Part shown: positions 1-5,603 of the stretch, in pieces | How the letters are laid out: each line of letters begins with the position of its first letter | Position numbering within the stretch: the first letter of the stretch is position 1 | Assembly (NCBI GenBank): GCA_018268695.1 | Contig: JAFDWD010001078.1 | Location: forward strand, 1 to 6,819 | Length of the DNA stretch: 6,819 nt | Source: Actinomycetota bacterium | GTDB taxonomy: Bacteria; Actinomycetota; Thermoleophilia; Solirubrobacterales; 70-9 | Reading direction: 5' to 3' | Program-made: the position numbers and the translations under genes | The notes under the pieces: generated by a model | The model's input: only the letters and a program-made list of their open reading frames with translations | Databases searched by the model: none | Told to the model about the DNA's origin: nothing

Positions 1-16
1 CTCCCGCCGCTCTCGC

Positions 17-22
17 TAAACT
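17..22 (+). promoter_or_regulatory. Probable -10 box of the tRNA-Glu promoter
   Basis: The hexamer TAAACT fits the TAnnnT pattern of bacterial -10 boxes and lies 11 bases before the mature tRNA 5' end, which would give a leader of about 4-5 bases. The matching -35 box would fall just outside the left edge of the window, so it cannot be checked. Inference from spacing and consensus only. Confidence 0.45.
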
Positions 23-33
23 GCTGCTCCCTC

Positions 34-106
34 GCCGCTATCGTCTAGGGGACTAGGACGCCGGATTCTCAGTCCGGAAACCGGGGTTCGAATCCCCGTA
101 GCGGTA
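34..106 (+). tRNA. tRNA-Glu (anticodon CTC)
   Basis: All four arms can be folded by eye. The acceptor stem pairs 34-40 with 99-105 (one G-U pair at the end), the D stem pairs 43-46 with 56-59, the anticodon stem pairs 61-65 with 73-77, and the T stem pairs 82-86 with 94-98 around the TTCGAAT loop. The anticodon loop is TTCTCAG, with CTC at 68-70, so it reads GAG codons as glutamate. The discriminator is A106 and the CCA end is not encoded (CTCC follows). It is 73 bases long with a short variable loop. It has its own -10 box upstream and an intrinsic terminator at 127-150, so it is probably transcribed alone. The 3' half of a tRNA gene is a common integrase target, but no integrase gene is visible in this window. 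Confidence 0.96.
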
Positions 107-126
107 CTCCAGATGTAGAGCGAAAT

Positions 127-150
127 GGCCGCCCGCGAGGCGGTCTTTTT
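127..150 (+). terminator. Intrinsic terminator after tRNA-Glu
   Basis: GGCCGCC (127-133) pairs with GGCGGTC (139-145) through one G-T wobble around a five-base loop (CGCGA), and is followed directly by five T residues (146-150). It sits 20 bases past the tRNA and is a standard rho-independent terminator on the plus strand. Confidence 0.85.
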
Positions 151-157
151 CGTTCTC

Positions 158-178
158 GGGTCAAGGCCTGGGTCAAGG
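158..178. repeat. Short direct repeat GGGTCAAGG x2
   Basis: The 9-mer GGGTCAAGG occurs at 158-166 and again at 170-178, a 12-base period, in the gap between the tRNA terminator and the end of the minus-strand endonuclease-like gene. It could be a small tandem slippage product or part of an arm-type protein-binding site next to the tRNA. The gap 107-249 holds no other feature I can support besides the terminator. Function unknown. Confidence 0.4.
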
Positions 179-249
179 GGACGATTTCTCGATGCTCTCC
201 AAGGCGGGACGCTCGACCGGGATCGGCTACCACAGGCGGAGCGATGCGA

Positions 250-939
250 TCAGCCGTTGAGGTGGAGCAGCGCCAGAAATTCGGCGACGACCTGATCGGG
301 CGTGGCCCAGCACTCGCTGGCGGAGAACCTCTCGACGACGCGTATTCCGTGTTGGCGAAAGGCGCGGTCGCGTGCATGGTCCTCGTGTGCGCTCTCGGGC
401 GGGTGGAACTCGTCGCCGTCGACCTCAAGGATGCCGACCTTCCCCTCGACGAGGACCAGGAAGTCGGACTCGCGAGTCTCCCGGAGGTCGGGAACTGTGC
501 CAAGCCGAGCGCGGCAATTCGGCCAGAAGGCGACGTTCACCCGGTCGAGCGCGGCAGCCATCCGGCACTCGGTCTTCGAGCGGAAGAGCATCCCGCGCCA
601 CCGGTAAGGCGCGGCGATCCCCTGGTTGCTCCACGATCGACCCGGCCCGGGCGCGAGGCTCCATTCGTTCAGATGACCGTCGAGCGCCTCCCCGAGGGCC
701 CAACCGATGGTTCTTTCATTCGTGACGGCGCCGGAGAAGAGGTCTCCCGGGACGGTCAATCTGGCGATCGTCCGCGGGTACCAGTGCGGATAGTCGGAGC
801 CGATTGGGGCGAGCGAGTAGTCCGGTTCCTGCCAGACGTCCAGTCTCGATTCGTGGACCAAACGGGCGAGAGCAGGGTCGCCGTTTCCTTCAATGAACCC
901 GGCGGCCCAGTCAAGTGGGGTCGGTTCGCGCATCGCCAC
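250..939 (-). CDS. DUF559-type PDDEXK endonuclease-fold protein
   Basis: The 229-residue protein has an N-terminal part I do not recognise (residues 1-110) and a C-terminal half that reads like the DUF559/Vsr-like branch of the PDDEXK fold. Visible marks are the SKTE helix (E124), ESDFLV (D159), LEVDG (E172, D174), then H179, an H-x2-D-x3-R stretch around D187-R192, and VVERF at 201-205. The active-site pattern is E...D...ExD rather than the commoner ExK; family knowledge says E-x-D occurs in this branch, so nuclease activity is plausible but not shown. The start is taken as GTG at 939; an ATG two codons later (933) is the alternative. No ribosome site is seen, but TAGTCT lies six bases upstream, suggesting a leaderless start. 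The gene is divergent from the zinc-knuckle gene and runs toward the tRNA. Related proteins occur as stand-alone genes in high-G+C genomes, often with no known role. Confidence 0.8.
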   Translation of the reverse strand: MAMREPTPLDWAAGFIEGNGDPALARLVHESRLDVWQEPDYSLAPIGSDYPHWYPRTIARLTVPGDLFSGAVTNERTIGWALGEALDGHLNEWSLAPGPGRSWSNQGIAAPYRWRGMLFRSKTECRMAAALDRVNVAFWPNCRARLGTVPDLRETRESDFLVLVEGKVGILEVDGDEFHPPESAHEDHARDRAFRQHGIRVVERFSASECWATPDQVVAEFLALLHLNG

Positions 940-945
940 AGAGAC

Positions 946-973
946 AGACTAGGGCTCAATACGGTCAGCGCAA
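946..973 (-). promoter_or_regulatory. Promoter of the endonuclease-like gene, probably leaderless
   Basis: On the minus strand TTGCGC (968-973) and TAGTCT (946-951) are separated by 16 bases and fit -35 TTGnnn and -10 TAnnnT. The -10 ends six bases before the GTG at 939, so transcription would start at or next to the start codon. No Shine-Dalgarno sequence is present, which agrees with a leaderless message. Inference from consensus and spacing. Confidence 0.5.
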
Positions 974-1039
974 CCGTGCCTTTACGCAGCCTGCGCGAGC
1001 GCCGGAGTCGACCGGGCCAGGCGACGGTTCACGCGGGAC

Positions 1040-1045
1040 TACGAT
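1040..1045 (+). promoter_or_regulatory. -10 box of the zinc-knuckle gene, probably leaderless
   Basis: TACGAT ends seven bases before the ATG at 1053 and no ribosome-binding site lies between, so the message probably begins at the start codon. I see no convincing -35 box at 16-18 bases upstream. The same layout appears at two other genes in the window. Confidence 0.45.
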
Positions 1046-1052
1046 CGCGTCC

Positions 1053-1268
1053 ATGAGCTCGAATATCGAAGTGCAGGTCCGCGCAGAATGCGACCGCTGC
1101 GATGGGACCGGCAAGGTCCCGCTTCCCCACGGGCAGGTCAGCCCGGGAACCGGAGAGGGCGAGCGGCGTTGTCCTGTGTGCGATGGGGCTGGAGGCGGCG
1201 AGGCGTCGGGCTGGATGAGTCGCGAACAGTTTGAGGAGAGTTATCCCGCGTCTGACGTGAGCAGCTAG
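1053..1268 (+). CDS. Small two-knuckle (CxxCxGxG) zinc protein
   Basis: This 71-residue protein carries two copies of the DnaJ-type zinc knuckle: CDRCDGTG (residues 13-20) and CPVCDGAG (40-47). Together the four cysteines can bind one zinc ion, as in the DnaJ central domain and in many small stand-alone zinc proteins of actinobacteria. There is no J domain, signal peptide or membrane segment; the C-terminal 20 residues are polar and acidic. The reading frame stays open upstream to 915, but that stretch is antisense to the endonuclease-like gene and looks non-coding, so the ATG at 1053 is chosen, supported by the -10 box seven bases before it. Its TAG stop shares the palindrome CTAG with the stop of the convergent gene. 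Metal binding is well supported by the motifs; the biological role (nucleic-acid binding, chaperone-like or structural) is unknown. Confidence 0.75.
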   Translation: MSSNIEVQVRAECDRCDGTGKVPLPHGQVSPGTGEGERRCPVCDGAGGGEASGWMSREQFEESYPASDVSS

Positions 1269-1786
1269 GCGCTGCGCAGAACCGTCGCCTGCTGGCGACC
1301 CGAGAAGTCGACACCGGGATAGAAGGAGTCGAGGATCTCCTCCCAGGTGGGTAGCGGGCCCTTCGATCTCACGCGGCGACGATCGCCGCTGTAGTCCCAG
1401 GCGTATTCCTCGCCGTCTTGGCTGCGGCCGTAGGCGAGGGCCTGGAAGGATTCGTCGATCTGCAGGTCAGTGGCAAACGAGGCGATCTCGTCTGGTCGAA
1501 GGAAGCCCAGGCTCGCTTGAACCAACGCATCGGGCGTTATTACGAAGAATCCGACCCGAGTAGCGAGAGCGTTGCCTGCATTGAGGACCGTCACCGCTGC
1601 GGTCCCATCTACTGCTCCCGTGCCTTCGGTCCGGCCGACCTCGATGTGGAGGACCGGAAGGCGAGAGTCGCGGACCAAGCGTCGCGTCTGCAGGACGGCG
1701 GCCCAGGAAGCCACCGCTGCCGCAGCGGCGACCAGGGTGCTTGCGAACTGCAGCCAGGAGCCGGAGGTGGCGGAGAGGGGGATCAT
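1265..1786 (-). CDS. Single-pass membrane-anchored protein of unknown function
   Basis: The 173-residue product opens with a short polar stretch and one alanine-rich hydrophobic segment (about residues 11-32), followed by TRRLVRDSR. By the positive-inside rule, the rest of the protein would face the cytoplasm. Residues 44-110 look like a beta-rich domain with a VLNAGNALATRV stretch, a pattern often seen in small membrane proteins that end in a beta-sandwich; residues 110-173 are polar. No catalytic motif is visible. The start ATG at 1786 overlaps the stop of the upstream gene (ATGA), so the two are very likely translated together. The frame stays open upstream to 2131, but that part is arginine/glycine-rich and lies inside the neighbouring gene, so it is rejected. 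The final stop is embedded in a CTAG shared with the convergent zinc-knuckle gene. I cannot name the family. Confidence 0.72.
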   Translation of the reverse strand: MIPLSATSGSWLQFASTLVAAAAAVASWAAVLQTRRLVRDSRLPVLHIEVGRTEGTGAVDGTAAVTVLNAGNALATRVGFFVITPDALVQASLGFLRPDEIASFATDLQIDESFQALAYGRSQDGEEYAWDYSGDRRRVRSKGPLPTWEEILDSFYPGVDFSGRQQATVLRSA

Positions 1787-2802
1787 CGGGCCTGCCGAAG
1801 CTTGACCAGCGAGAAGAGCCCGTTTTCCCGCTGTTCGGCCCGCTCGCCGAGCGCGGCGACGATGCCGGCAGCGGGGCCGAGTGCCGCCCCAGCGATTGGA
1901 ACGAACGAGACTGCCACGTTTACCGCTTCCCTGCCGACCACCTCCGGCAGGTTGACCTCGGTTTCCAGGAGCGCCGCTGCCAGCGCATCCATGACCGAAC
2001 CTTTGACCTTCTCGAGGTAATCCGCGACGTCCCCGGGTTCTTCGACCAGGGCTTTCACCTCGAATTCGCGCAGCAGGGCACGAGCCTCGACGCTTCCCGG
2101 ACGCTCTCGATGTTCGGCGATCACCTCCCAAGGAAGGTGGCCCAAATCGGGAACCAGGAACGCTAAAGCGTCGGCGCCGGTCCCTCGCAGGGTGGGGGAG
2201 TCTTCGATCATCCGACCGAACATCGGCGTCACGTTGATGGCGGCTCCTAGGACGGCGGCGAAGAGGGCGTCGCGTGCCAGGGCCTTCGCGGCGAAGTCGA
2301 CCTGCATCGGCGAGAGTCCCTCGTCCTCTATCCGGCCGGCGAGCTCGCGAGCAGCCTGCGCCATCGGCGTCGCGAGGTTCTGCAGGGTCTCGTCGGTCGG
2401 GGTGGCGATGCCGAACCAGGGAACTTCAAGCGCCCGCAGCTCGTCGATCGCCGCCGAGTGCCACTGTGCTTTGTAGGCCTCCATCACCATGGTCTCGCCG
2501 ATCGTTCGCATCTCCTTGGCCCCCTCCCCGGGGGCGTCTTCAGTTCCGATCGCGATCACCATCGACTCGCCGGGCCCTGCAGGAGCGCGGGCTTCCTCAA
2601 GGTCCTCTTTAGTCAGTTCGTGGCGTGGGCGGTGCATCGCCCAGTTCATCTTCTCGCCGACGGTGGCGATCAGCTGCCCATCCTCGAAGAGGATTTCCTC
2701 AAAGAGGACGGCACCCTCCTTCGCGCGGGCCATCGGGGTCAGCTGGTTGGGGTCGGCGAAGAACTCGACGCTTGACCTCAACGGAAAGTAGAGCCGGCTC
2801 AT
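1783..2802 (-). CDS. Unrecognised 339-residue protein, first gene of a two-gene operon
   Basis: I do not recognise this protein with confidence. It begins MSRLYFPLRS and has an early FEEILFEDGQ stretch (35-44), a long helical, alanine-rich middle (140-190), PDLGHLPWEVIAEHRERPG at 218-236, and a C-terminal hydrophobic, glycine/alanine-rich segment (about 293-318) that could insert in or lie on a membrane. The opening and the LPWEVIAEHR stretch faintly recall uncharacterised families found beside phage-defence genes (DUF6236-like), but that is only a resemblance. There is no nucleotide-binding or nuclease motif. The start is the ATG at 2802; a weak GGGA lies about 12 bases upstream. The gene is divergent from the KAP NTPase gene 41 bases away, so they share a control region. 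Its stop overlaps the start of the membrane-protein gene, implying coupled expression and possibly a complex. Confidence 0.72.
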   Translation of the reverse strand: MSRLYFPLRSSVEFFADPNQLTPMARAKEGAVLFEEILFEDGQLIATVGEKMNWAMHRPRHELTKEDLEEARAPAGPGESMVIAIGTEDAPGEGAKEMRTIGETMVMEAYKAQWHSAAIDELRALEVPWFGIATPTDETLQNLATPMAQAARELAGRIEDEGLSPMQVDFAAKALARDALFAAVLGAAINVTPMFGRMIEDSPTLRGTGADALAFLVPDLGHLPWEVIAEHRERPGSVEARALLREFEVKALVEEPGDVADYLEKVKGSVMDALAAALLETEVNLPEVVGREAVNVAVSFVPIAGAALGPAAGIVAALGERAEQRENGLFSLVKLRQAR

Positions 2803-2843
2803 GTTCAGATGATCCCGCGTCCGCCGGAGGTAGGTGACTGACC

Positions 2844-4964
2844 GTGCGCGGATCGAAAGTTCATCCCAGTGGATACGCTTTTTCTGTGTCTGAGGGGGAA
2901 CCTGTCAGCGGCTTGTCTGCCGACCAGCCCATCAGGGGGGCCGGGGAAGACCTGCTGGGCCGCGGGCTGCTGGTCGACCTACTAAAAGATGAGATCCGAG
3001 GCGCACCCACGAACGATGGGTTCGTCATGGCTCTGACCGCCCCATGGGGAGAGGGAAAGACCTCGGTCTTGAACCTGGTTGCGGATGGATTGGCTGACGA
3101 GATGGTCGTCATTCGCTTTAACCCGTGGCTCTATTCCGACACTGAAGCGCTCGTCATTCGTTTCTTCGGCGAACTCGGAGCCCAAGTCCAGAAGAACCAA
3201 AGCCTTCGCCGTGTCGGAAAACACCTCCTTTCGTATGGGCAATCGCTGGCTCCTCTGGGCTCACTACTGGCTGGTCCGGCTGCAAGCGTCGCGGGCCAAT
3301 CCCTTGCAGCGTTGGTCGCGCTGGGAAGTAGAGGGGTAATTGAGGAGGGCGAGCAACTGAGAAACGCGCTTCTCCAGAGGGAACGAAGGATCCTTGTCCT
3401 AGTCGACGACATCGATCGCCTCCATCCCGACGAAATCCTCGATGTCTTGCGTCTGGTGAAGCTGGTTGGCGACCTGCCGTACGTGACCTACCTGCTGGCA
3501 TTCGATCGTCCCTACGTCGAGGGCGCCCTAGGAAGGGGGACCCAGTTCGGCGGACGCTCCTATCTGGAGAAGATGATCCAAGTCAGTTATGACCTTCCCG
3601 CGATCCGCCCGAGCGAGCTCGAAGGGATATTGCTGGCGAAGCTGAACGCCGTGATCTCCAGGCTGGAGTATCTCCCGATAAATGACGTTCGGTGGTCCGA
3701 ACTGCTGGGGCGAGGAATCGCCCCCTTCTTTAGGAATCTGCGGGACGTCGCTCGCTACGTAAGTGGTGTGTCGACCAGGGTCCGATTGTTGGGACAAGAG
3801 GTTGCGTTGGAGGACATCCTGGGCCTGGAGGTACTCCGTGTGTTCGAGCCAGAGGTACACCAGAAGCTTCCTGGTCTTGTTGACGCGTTGACCAAACAAC
3901 GGACCGATCTATTCATCAACGAGGACACGACGACAAAGCGGGAGCAAGGGCAGATCGCCGAGCTCCTCGCAGCTGCCTCCGAGCCTCGGCGAGATCAGGT
4001 CAGGGTTCTCTTGGGCCAGCTCTTTCCACTCGCATTCGAATCACACTTTGGTCGAGATCGCCATGTTCCCAACGAGTGGCGAGCAGCTAGGCGCGTGGCC
4101 TATGCGCCAGCGTTTAGGGCGTATCTCCACGCCACCCTTGATCCAGGCGCGGCTAGCTATGCCACGGTCACTGAAGTGGTCGAGGTGTTTGGACAACGCG
4201 ACAAACTGCGGGATTTACTGGCGAATTTGCAGGCCGAGCAGCTTGGGGACCTTGTCCAGCGCTTCCCGGACTTCGCGAGCCGGGTCAACCCGGCCTCGAT
4301 TTCGTCGGGCATCTCTGAGCTACTTCGCACGCGACATCGCCTCTCGGACGAGTGGGAAGGTCTGCGACCTGCTCCACAGCTATTTCTCAAGAGGGCGATG
4401 CAGAGCGCCGCAGAAGTTCTGCCGAAAGGCGAGGACCGGGAAGCTGCACTCCGACACGCCTTTGACCTAGCCGAGACCGATTCCGACCGTTACGCGATTT
4501 TTCTCTGGTTTGGCACGCATCCGCAGCGTGGGAGGAAGGAGTCAGGTGAATTCCTCAGCGAGGCCGTCACCCAGGAACTCGAAGAGGATCTGCGCGCTCG
4601 TTTGCGACTCTGGGACCTCAAAGATCTCATGGGCGAGGACGAATTCGCTTGGTTGGTAGTTCTGGCCTATGGCCATGACGAGGAAGGTAGACGCAGACTG
4701 GACGAGCTCGCCGACGACGCTTGCTGCCTGGCTCTTCTGCGGTCCTGTGTTGGCTTTTCGATCGATGGCCAGTCGTCTTTCAGTGTCGCGAAAGCCGAAC
4801 ACCTCTTCGAGCGGCCAGTTCTTAGCCGACGGGTAGCGCGTATGGGGAATGGCGATCTCTCCGAGAACGACCGAAATCTCCTCGGGATGGCCGAGCGTGC
4901 TCTCGCTGACCTCTCCCAGGCGAAATTCGAGGAGCAGGGCGGCTCGCCGGCCAGTCAGAAGTAG
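2844..4964 (+). CDS. KAP-family P-loop NTPase
   Basis: This 706-residue protein shows the KAP (Kidins220/PifA) signature. DQPIRGAGEDLLGR (28-40) is the usual opening, followed by Walker A APWGEGKTS (66-74), with Ala instead of the first Gly. RFNPW (91-95) is a family hallmark, Walker B is LVLVDDIDRL (184-193), then AFDRPYV (219-225), YLEKMIQ (240-246) and NLRDVARYVSG near residue 300. Between Walker A and B lies a weakly hydrophobic insert (128-163), the place where KAP proteins often carry membrane helices. The C-terminal 380 residues are helical and not recognised. KAP members are membrane-associated ATPases; PifA of plasmid F blocks phage T7, so a defence role is possible but unproven here. 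The start is uncertain: GTG 2844 lies 13 bases after GGAGG (2826-2830), while GTG 2886 has TACGCT six bases upstream and would be leaderless. Sampled lines are 55-57% G+C against 73% in the Xre array, hinting at a different origin. Confidence 0.9.
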   Translation: MRGSKVHPSGYAFSVSEGEPVSGLSADQPIRGAGEDLLGRGLLVDLLKDEIRGAPTNDGFVMALTAPWGEGKTSVLNLVADGLADEMVVIRFNPWLYSDTEALVIRFFGELGAQVQKNQSLRRVGKHLLSYGQSLAPLGSLLAGPAASVAGQSLAALVALGSRGVIEEGEQLRNALLQRERRILVLVDDIDRLHPDEILDVLRLVKLVGDLPYVTYLLAFDRPYVEGALGRGTQFGGRSYLEKMIQVSYDLPAIRPSELEGILLAKLNAVISRLEYLPINDVRWSELLGRGIAPFFRNLRDVARYVSGVSTRVRLLGQEVALEDILGLEVLRVFEPEVHQKLPGLVDALTKQRTDLFINEDTTTKREQGQIAELLAAASEPRRDQVRVLLGQLFPLAFESHFGRDRHVPNEWRAARRVAYAPAFRAYLHATLDPGAASYATVTEVVEVFGQRDKLRDLLANLQAEQLGDLVQRFPDFASRVNPASISSGISELLRTRHRLSDEWEGLRPAPQLFLKRAMQSAAEVLPKGEDREAALRHAFDLAETDSDRYAIFLWFGTHPQRGRKESGEFLSEAVTQELEEDLRARLRLWDLKDLMGEDEFAWLVVLAYGHDEEGRRRLDELADDACCLALLRSCVGFSIDGQSSFSVAKAEHLFERPVLSRRVARMGNGDLSENDRNLLGMAERALADLSQAKFEEQGGSPASQK
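2874..2879 (+). promoter_or_regulatory. Possible -10 box for a leaderless KAP start at 2886
   Basis: TACGCT fits TAnnnT and ends six bases before an in-frame GTG at 2886 (residue 15 of the longer reading). The spacing equals that at the endonuclease-like gene. If real, the KAP protein begins at 2886 and is 692 residues long. No clear -35 box is seen. Confidence 0.35.
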
Positions 4965-4975
4965 GCTCCTCCGAA

Positions 4976-5176
4976 ATGGCTGTCGACCCCAGGGAGAAGG
5001 CTCGTGAGACCTTGCGGCGTGCGCAGGCGGAGTACGAGCAGGATGCCGCGGCCGTCAAGGAGGCTAGACAAAGGGCGTTTGCTGAGGCCAAGGCAGCTGG
5101 CCTCTCGCTCCGCGAAATCGCCAAAGAGGTCGGCTTGCACTATTCGCGAGTGAGCGAAATCCTCAGAGGCAAATAG
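4976..5176 (+). CDS. Small helix-turn-helix DNA-binding protein
   Basis: The 66-residue protein has a charged, helical N-terminal part (residues 4-40, possibly a short coiled coil for pairing of two chains) and a C-terminal helix-turn-helix at about 42-64. GLSLREIAKEVGL is the first helix and turn, and HYSRVSEILRGK the recognition helix. It starts 11 bases after the KAP stop and is on the same strand, so it is probably co-transcribed and may regulate that module. No good ribosome site precedes the ATG, so translation may depend on ribosomes leaving the KAP gene. The protein ends 10 bases before the perfect inverted repeat at 5187-5209, making that site a plausible target for it as well as for the downstream Xre proteins. 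It is not an Xre paralogue: the LLDGI-W-P tail of the downstream genes is absent. Confidence 0.78.
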   Translation: MAVDPREKARETLRRAQAEYEQDAAAVKEARQRAFAEAKAAGLSLREIAKEVGLHYSRVSEILRGK

Positions 5177-5186
5177 AGGTACGAAT

Positions 5187-5209
5187 AGTGTTGGGGAAAA
5201 CCCAACACT
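5187..5209. repeat. Perfect 9-bp inverted repeat, candidate operator
   Basis: AGTGTTGGG (5187-5195) and CCCAACACT (5201-5209) are exact inverse complements around a GAAAA spacer. The repeat spans the -35 region and part of the spacer of the promoter at 5191-5220, the classical place for a repressor site, and is flanked on both sides by genes for HTH proteins. It is not followed by a T-run, so it is unlikely to work as an intrinsic terminator. A second, weaker inverted repeat, CACTC (5206-5210) with GAGTG (5217-5221), overlaps both this element and the -10 box. Confidence 0.7.
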
Positions 5210-5220
5210 CATGCTAGAGT
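5191..5220 (+). promoter_or_regulatory. Promoter of the winged-helix/Xre operon
   Basis: TTGGGG (5191-5196) as -35 and TAGAGT (5215-5220) as -10 are 18 bases apart, and the TG at 5212-5213 makes the -10 an extended TGcTAgagT. Transcription would start near 5227, leaving a leader of about 65 bases that contains a strong hairpin and the ribosome site. The candidate operator palindrome covers the -35 box. Based on consensus and position, not on experiment. Confidence 0.6.
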
Positions 5221-5237
5221 GCCTGCGCAGACAAAAA

Positions 5238-5270
5238 GTGCCCCCGCGACGCTGGAACGTCCGGGGGCAT
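5238..5270 (+). promoter_or_regulatory. Leader RNA hairpin just upstream of the ribosome site
   Basis: TGCCCCCG (5239-5246) pairs with CGGGGGCA (5262-5269), and inside it GACG (5248-5251) pairs with CGTC (5258-5261) around CTGGAA. The result is a 12-bp stem with one bulged C (5247), extendable by a G-U pair at 5238/5270. It ends six bases before AGGAGG. No T-run follows, so it is not a terminator; it could protect the message or tune ribosome access. Confidence 0.6.
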
Positions 5271-5275
5271 GGCAC

Positions 5276-5281
5276 AGGAGG
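5276..5281 (+). promoter_or_regulatory. Strong ribosome-binding site (AGGAGG)
   Basis: A consensus AGGAGG ends 10 bases before the ATG at 5292 and fixes that start, ruling out the in-frame ATG at 5211 that would lie inside the promoter. It is the strongest ribosome site in the window. Confidence 0.75.
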
Positions 5282-5291
5282 CATAGCTCCC

Positions 5292-5603
5292 ATGCACCCG
5301 CAACATAATCCGGGAGGCGCATCCGCGCCTTCCCGGCGCGCCGAGCGCAGCCCGCAGGAGATCTACGAGTCCGAACAGCGAGGGCTCCTCGACCTTCTGC
5401 TGAAGGAGTTCCCCGGCGTCCTCACCCACCGCGAGGCCCTCGTCGCCAGGGTCGACGACCCCGAGGACTTCGGCCAGTCCGACCGCTTCGGCAACGCGGC
5501 CCGTGGCCTCGTCGCCTCCGGTCTCGTGATCCGCCAGGGCGAGCTGGTGATCCCGAGCCGCCCGGCCCGCGAGATGGTCGTCCTCGGCTGGGAGCTCGGC
5601 TGA
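5292..5603 (+). CDS. Small winged-helix-like protein, first gene of the Xre operon
   Basis: The 103-residue protein has a disordered, Pro/Gly/Arg-rich head (1-22) and then a compact domain. Helix LLDLLLKEFPG (32-42), helix THREALVARV (45-54), a likely recognition helix FGNAARGLVASG (66-77) and a two-strand wing LVIRQGELVIPS (78-89) follow the order of a winged helix. It is probably a DNA-binding or protein-binding adaptor, not a member of the Xre family that follows. The start ATG is set by AGGAGG ten bases upstream. The stop TGA at 5601-5603 overlaps the next ATG by one base (TGATG), so it is coupled to the first Xre gene. Being first in the operon and under the palindromic promoter, it may partner or antagonise the Xre proteins; that is inference. 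The fold assignment is by reading the pattern only. Confidence 0.72.
   Translation: MHPQHNPGGASAPSRRAERSPQEIYESEQRGLLDLLLKEFPGVLTHREALVARVDDPEDFGQSDRFGNAARGLVASGLVIRQGELVIPSRPAREMVVLGWELG

Noticed and set aside
69..503. Minus-strand open frame running into the tRNA (ending GFEPRFPD)
   Set aside because: The ending is simply the antisense of the tRNA T arm and anticodon arm, and the rest is Arg/Ser-rich shadow coding. It is not an integrase remnant I can support.
915..1052. Upstream extension of the zinc-knuckle frame
   Set aside because: It overlaps the divergent gene start and both promoters, and its composition is unlike the conserved core.
244..1056. Long plus-strand open frame of 270 codons
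   Set aside because: It is antisense to the endonuclease-like gene, whose recognisable PDDEXK-like motifs lie on the minus strand; the plus-strand translation shows no family pattern.
1787..2131. N-terminal extension of the membrane-protein frame
   Set aside because: The extra 115 residues are Arg/Gly-rich and overlap the 339-residue gene in another frame. The ATGA-coupled ATG at 1786 gives a clean start just before a membrane helix.
5187..5209. Inverted repeat as an intrinsic terminator of the KAP-HTH transcript
   Set aside because: No T-run follows on the plus strand (CATGCTAG), and none is seen on the other strand. Overlap with a promoter fits an operator better.
5211..5291. ATG at 5211 as start of the winged-helix-like gene
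   Set aside because: It lies between the palindrome and the -10 box, upstream of the predicted transcription start, and has no ribosome site; AGGAGG supports 5292.
4955..5293. Minus-strand frames opposite the 66-residue HTH gene
   Set aside because: They would read through the promoter, palindrome and hairpin, and their translations lack family features, whereas the plus strand encodes a clear HTH.
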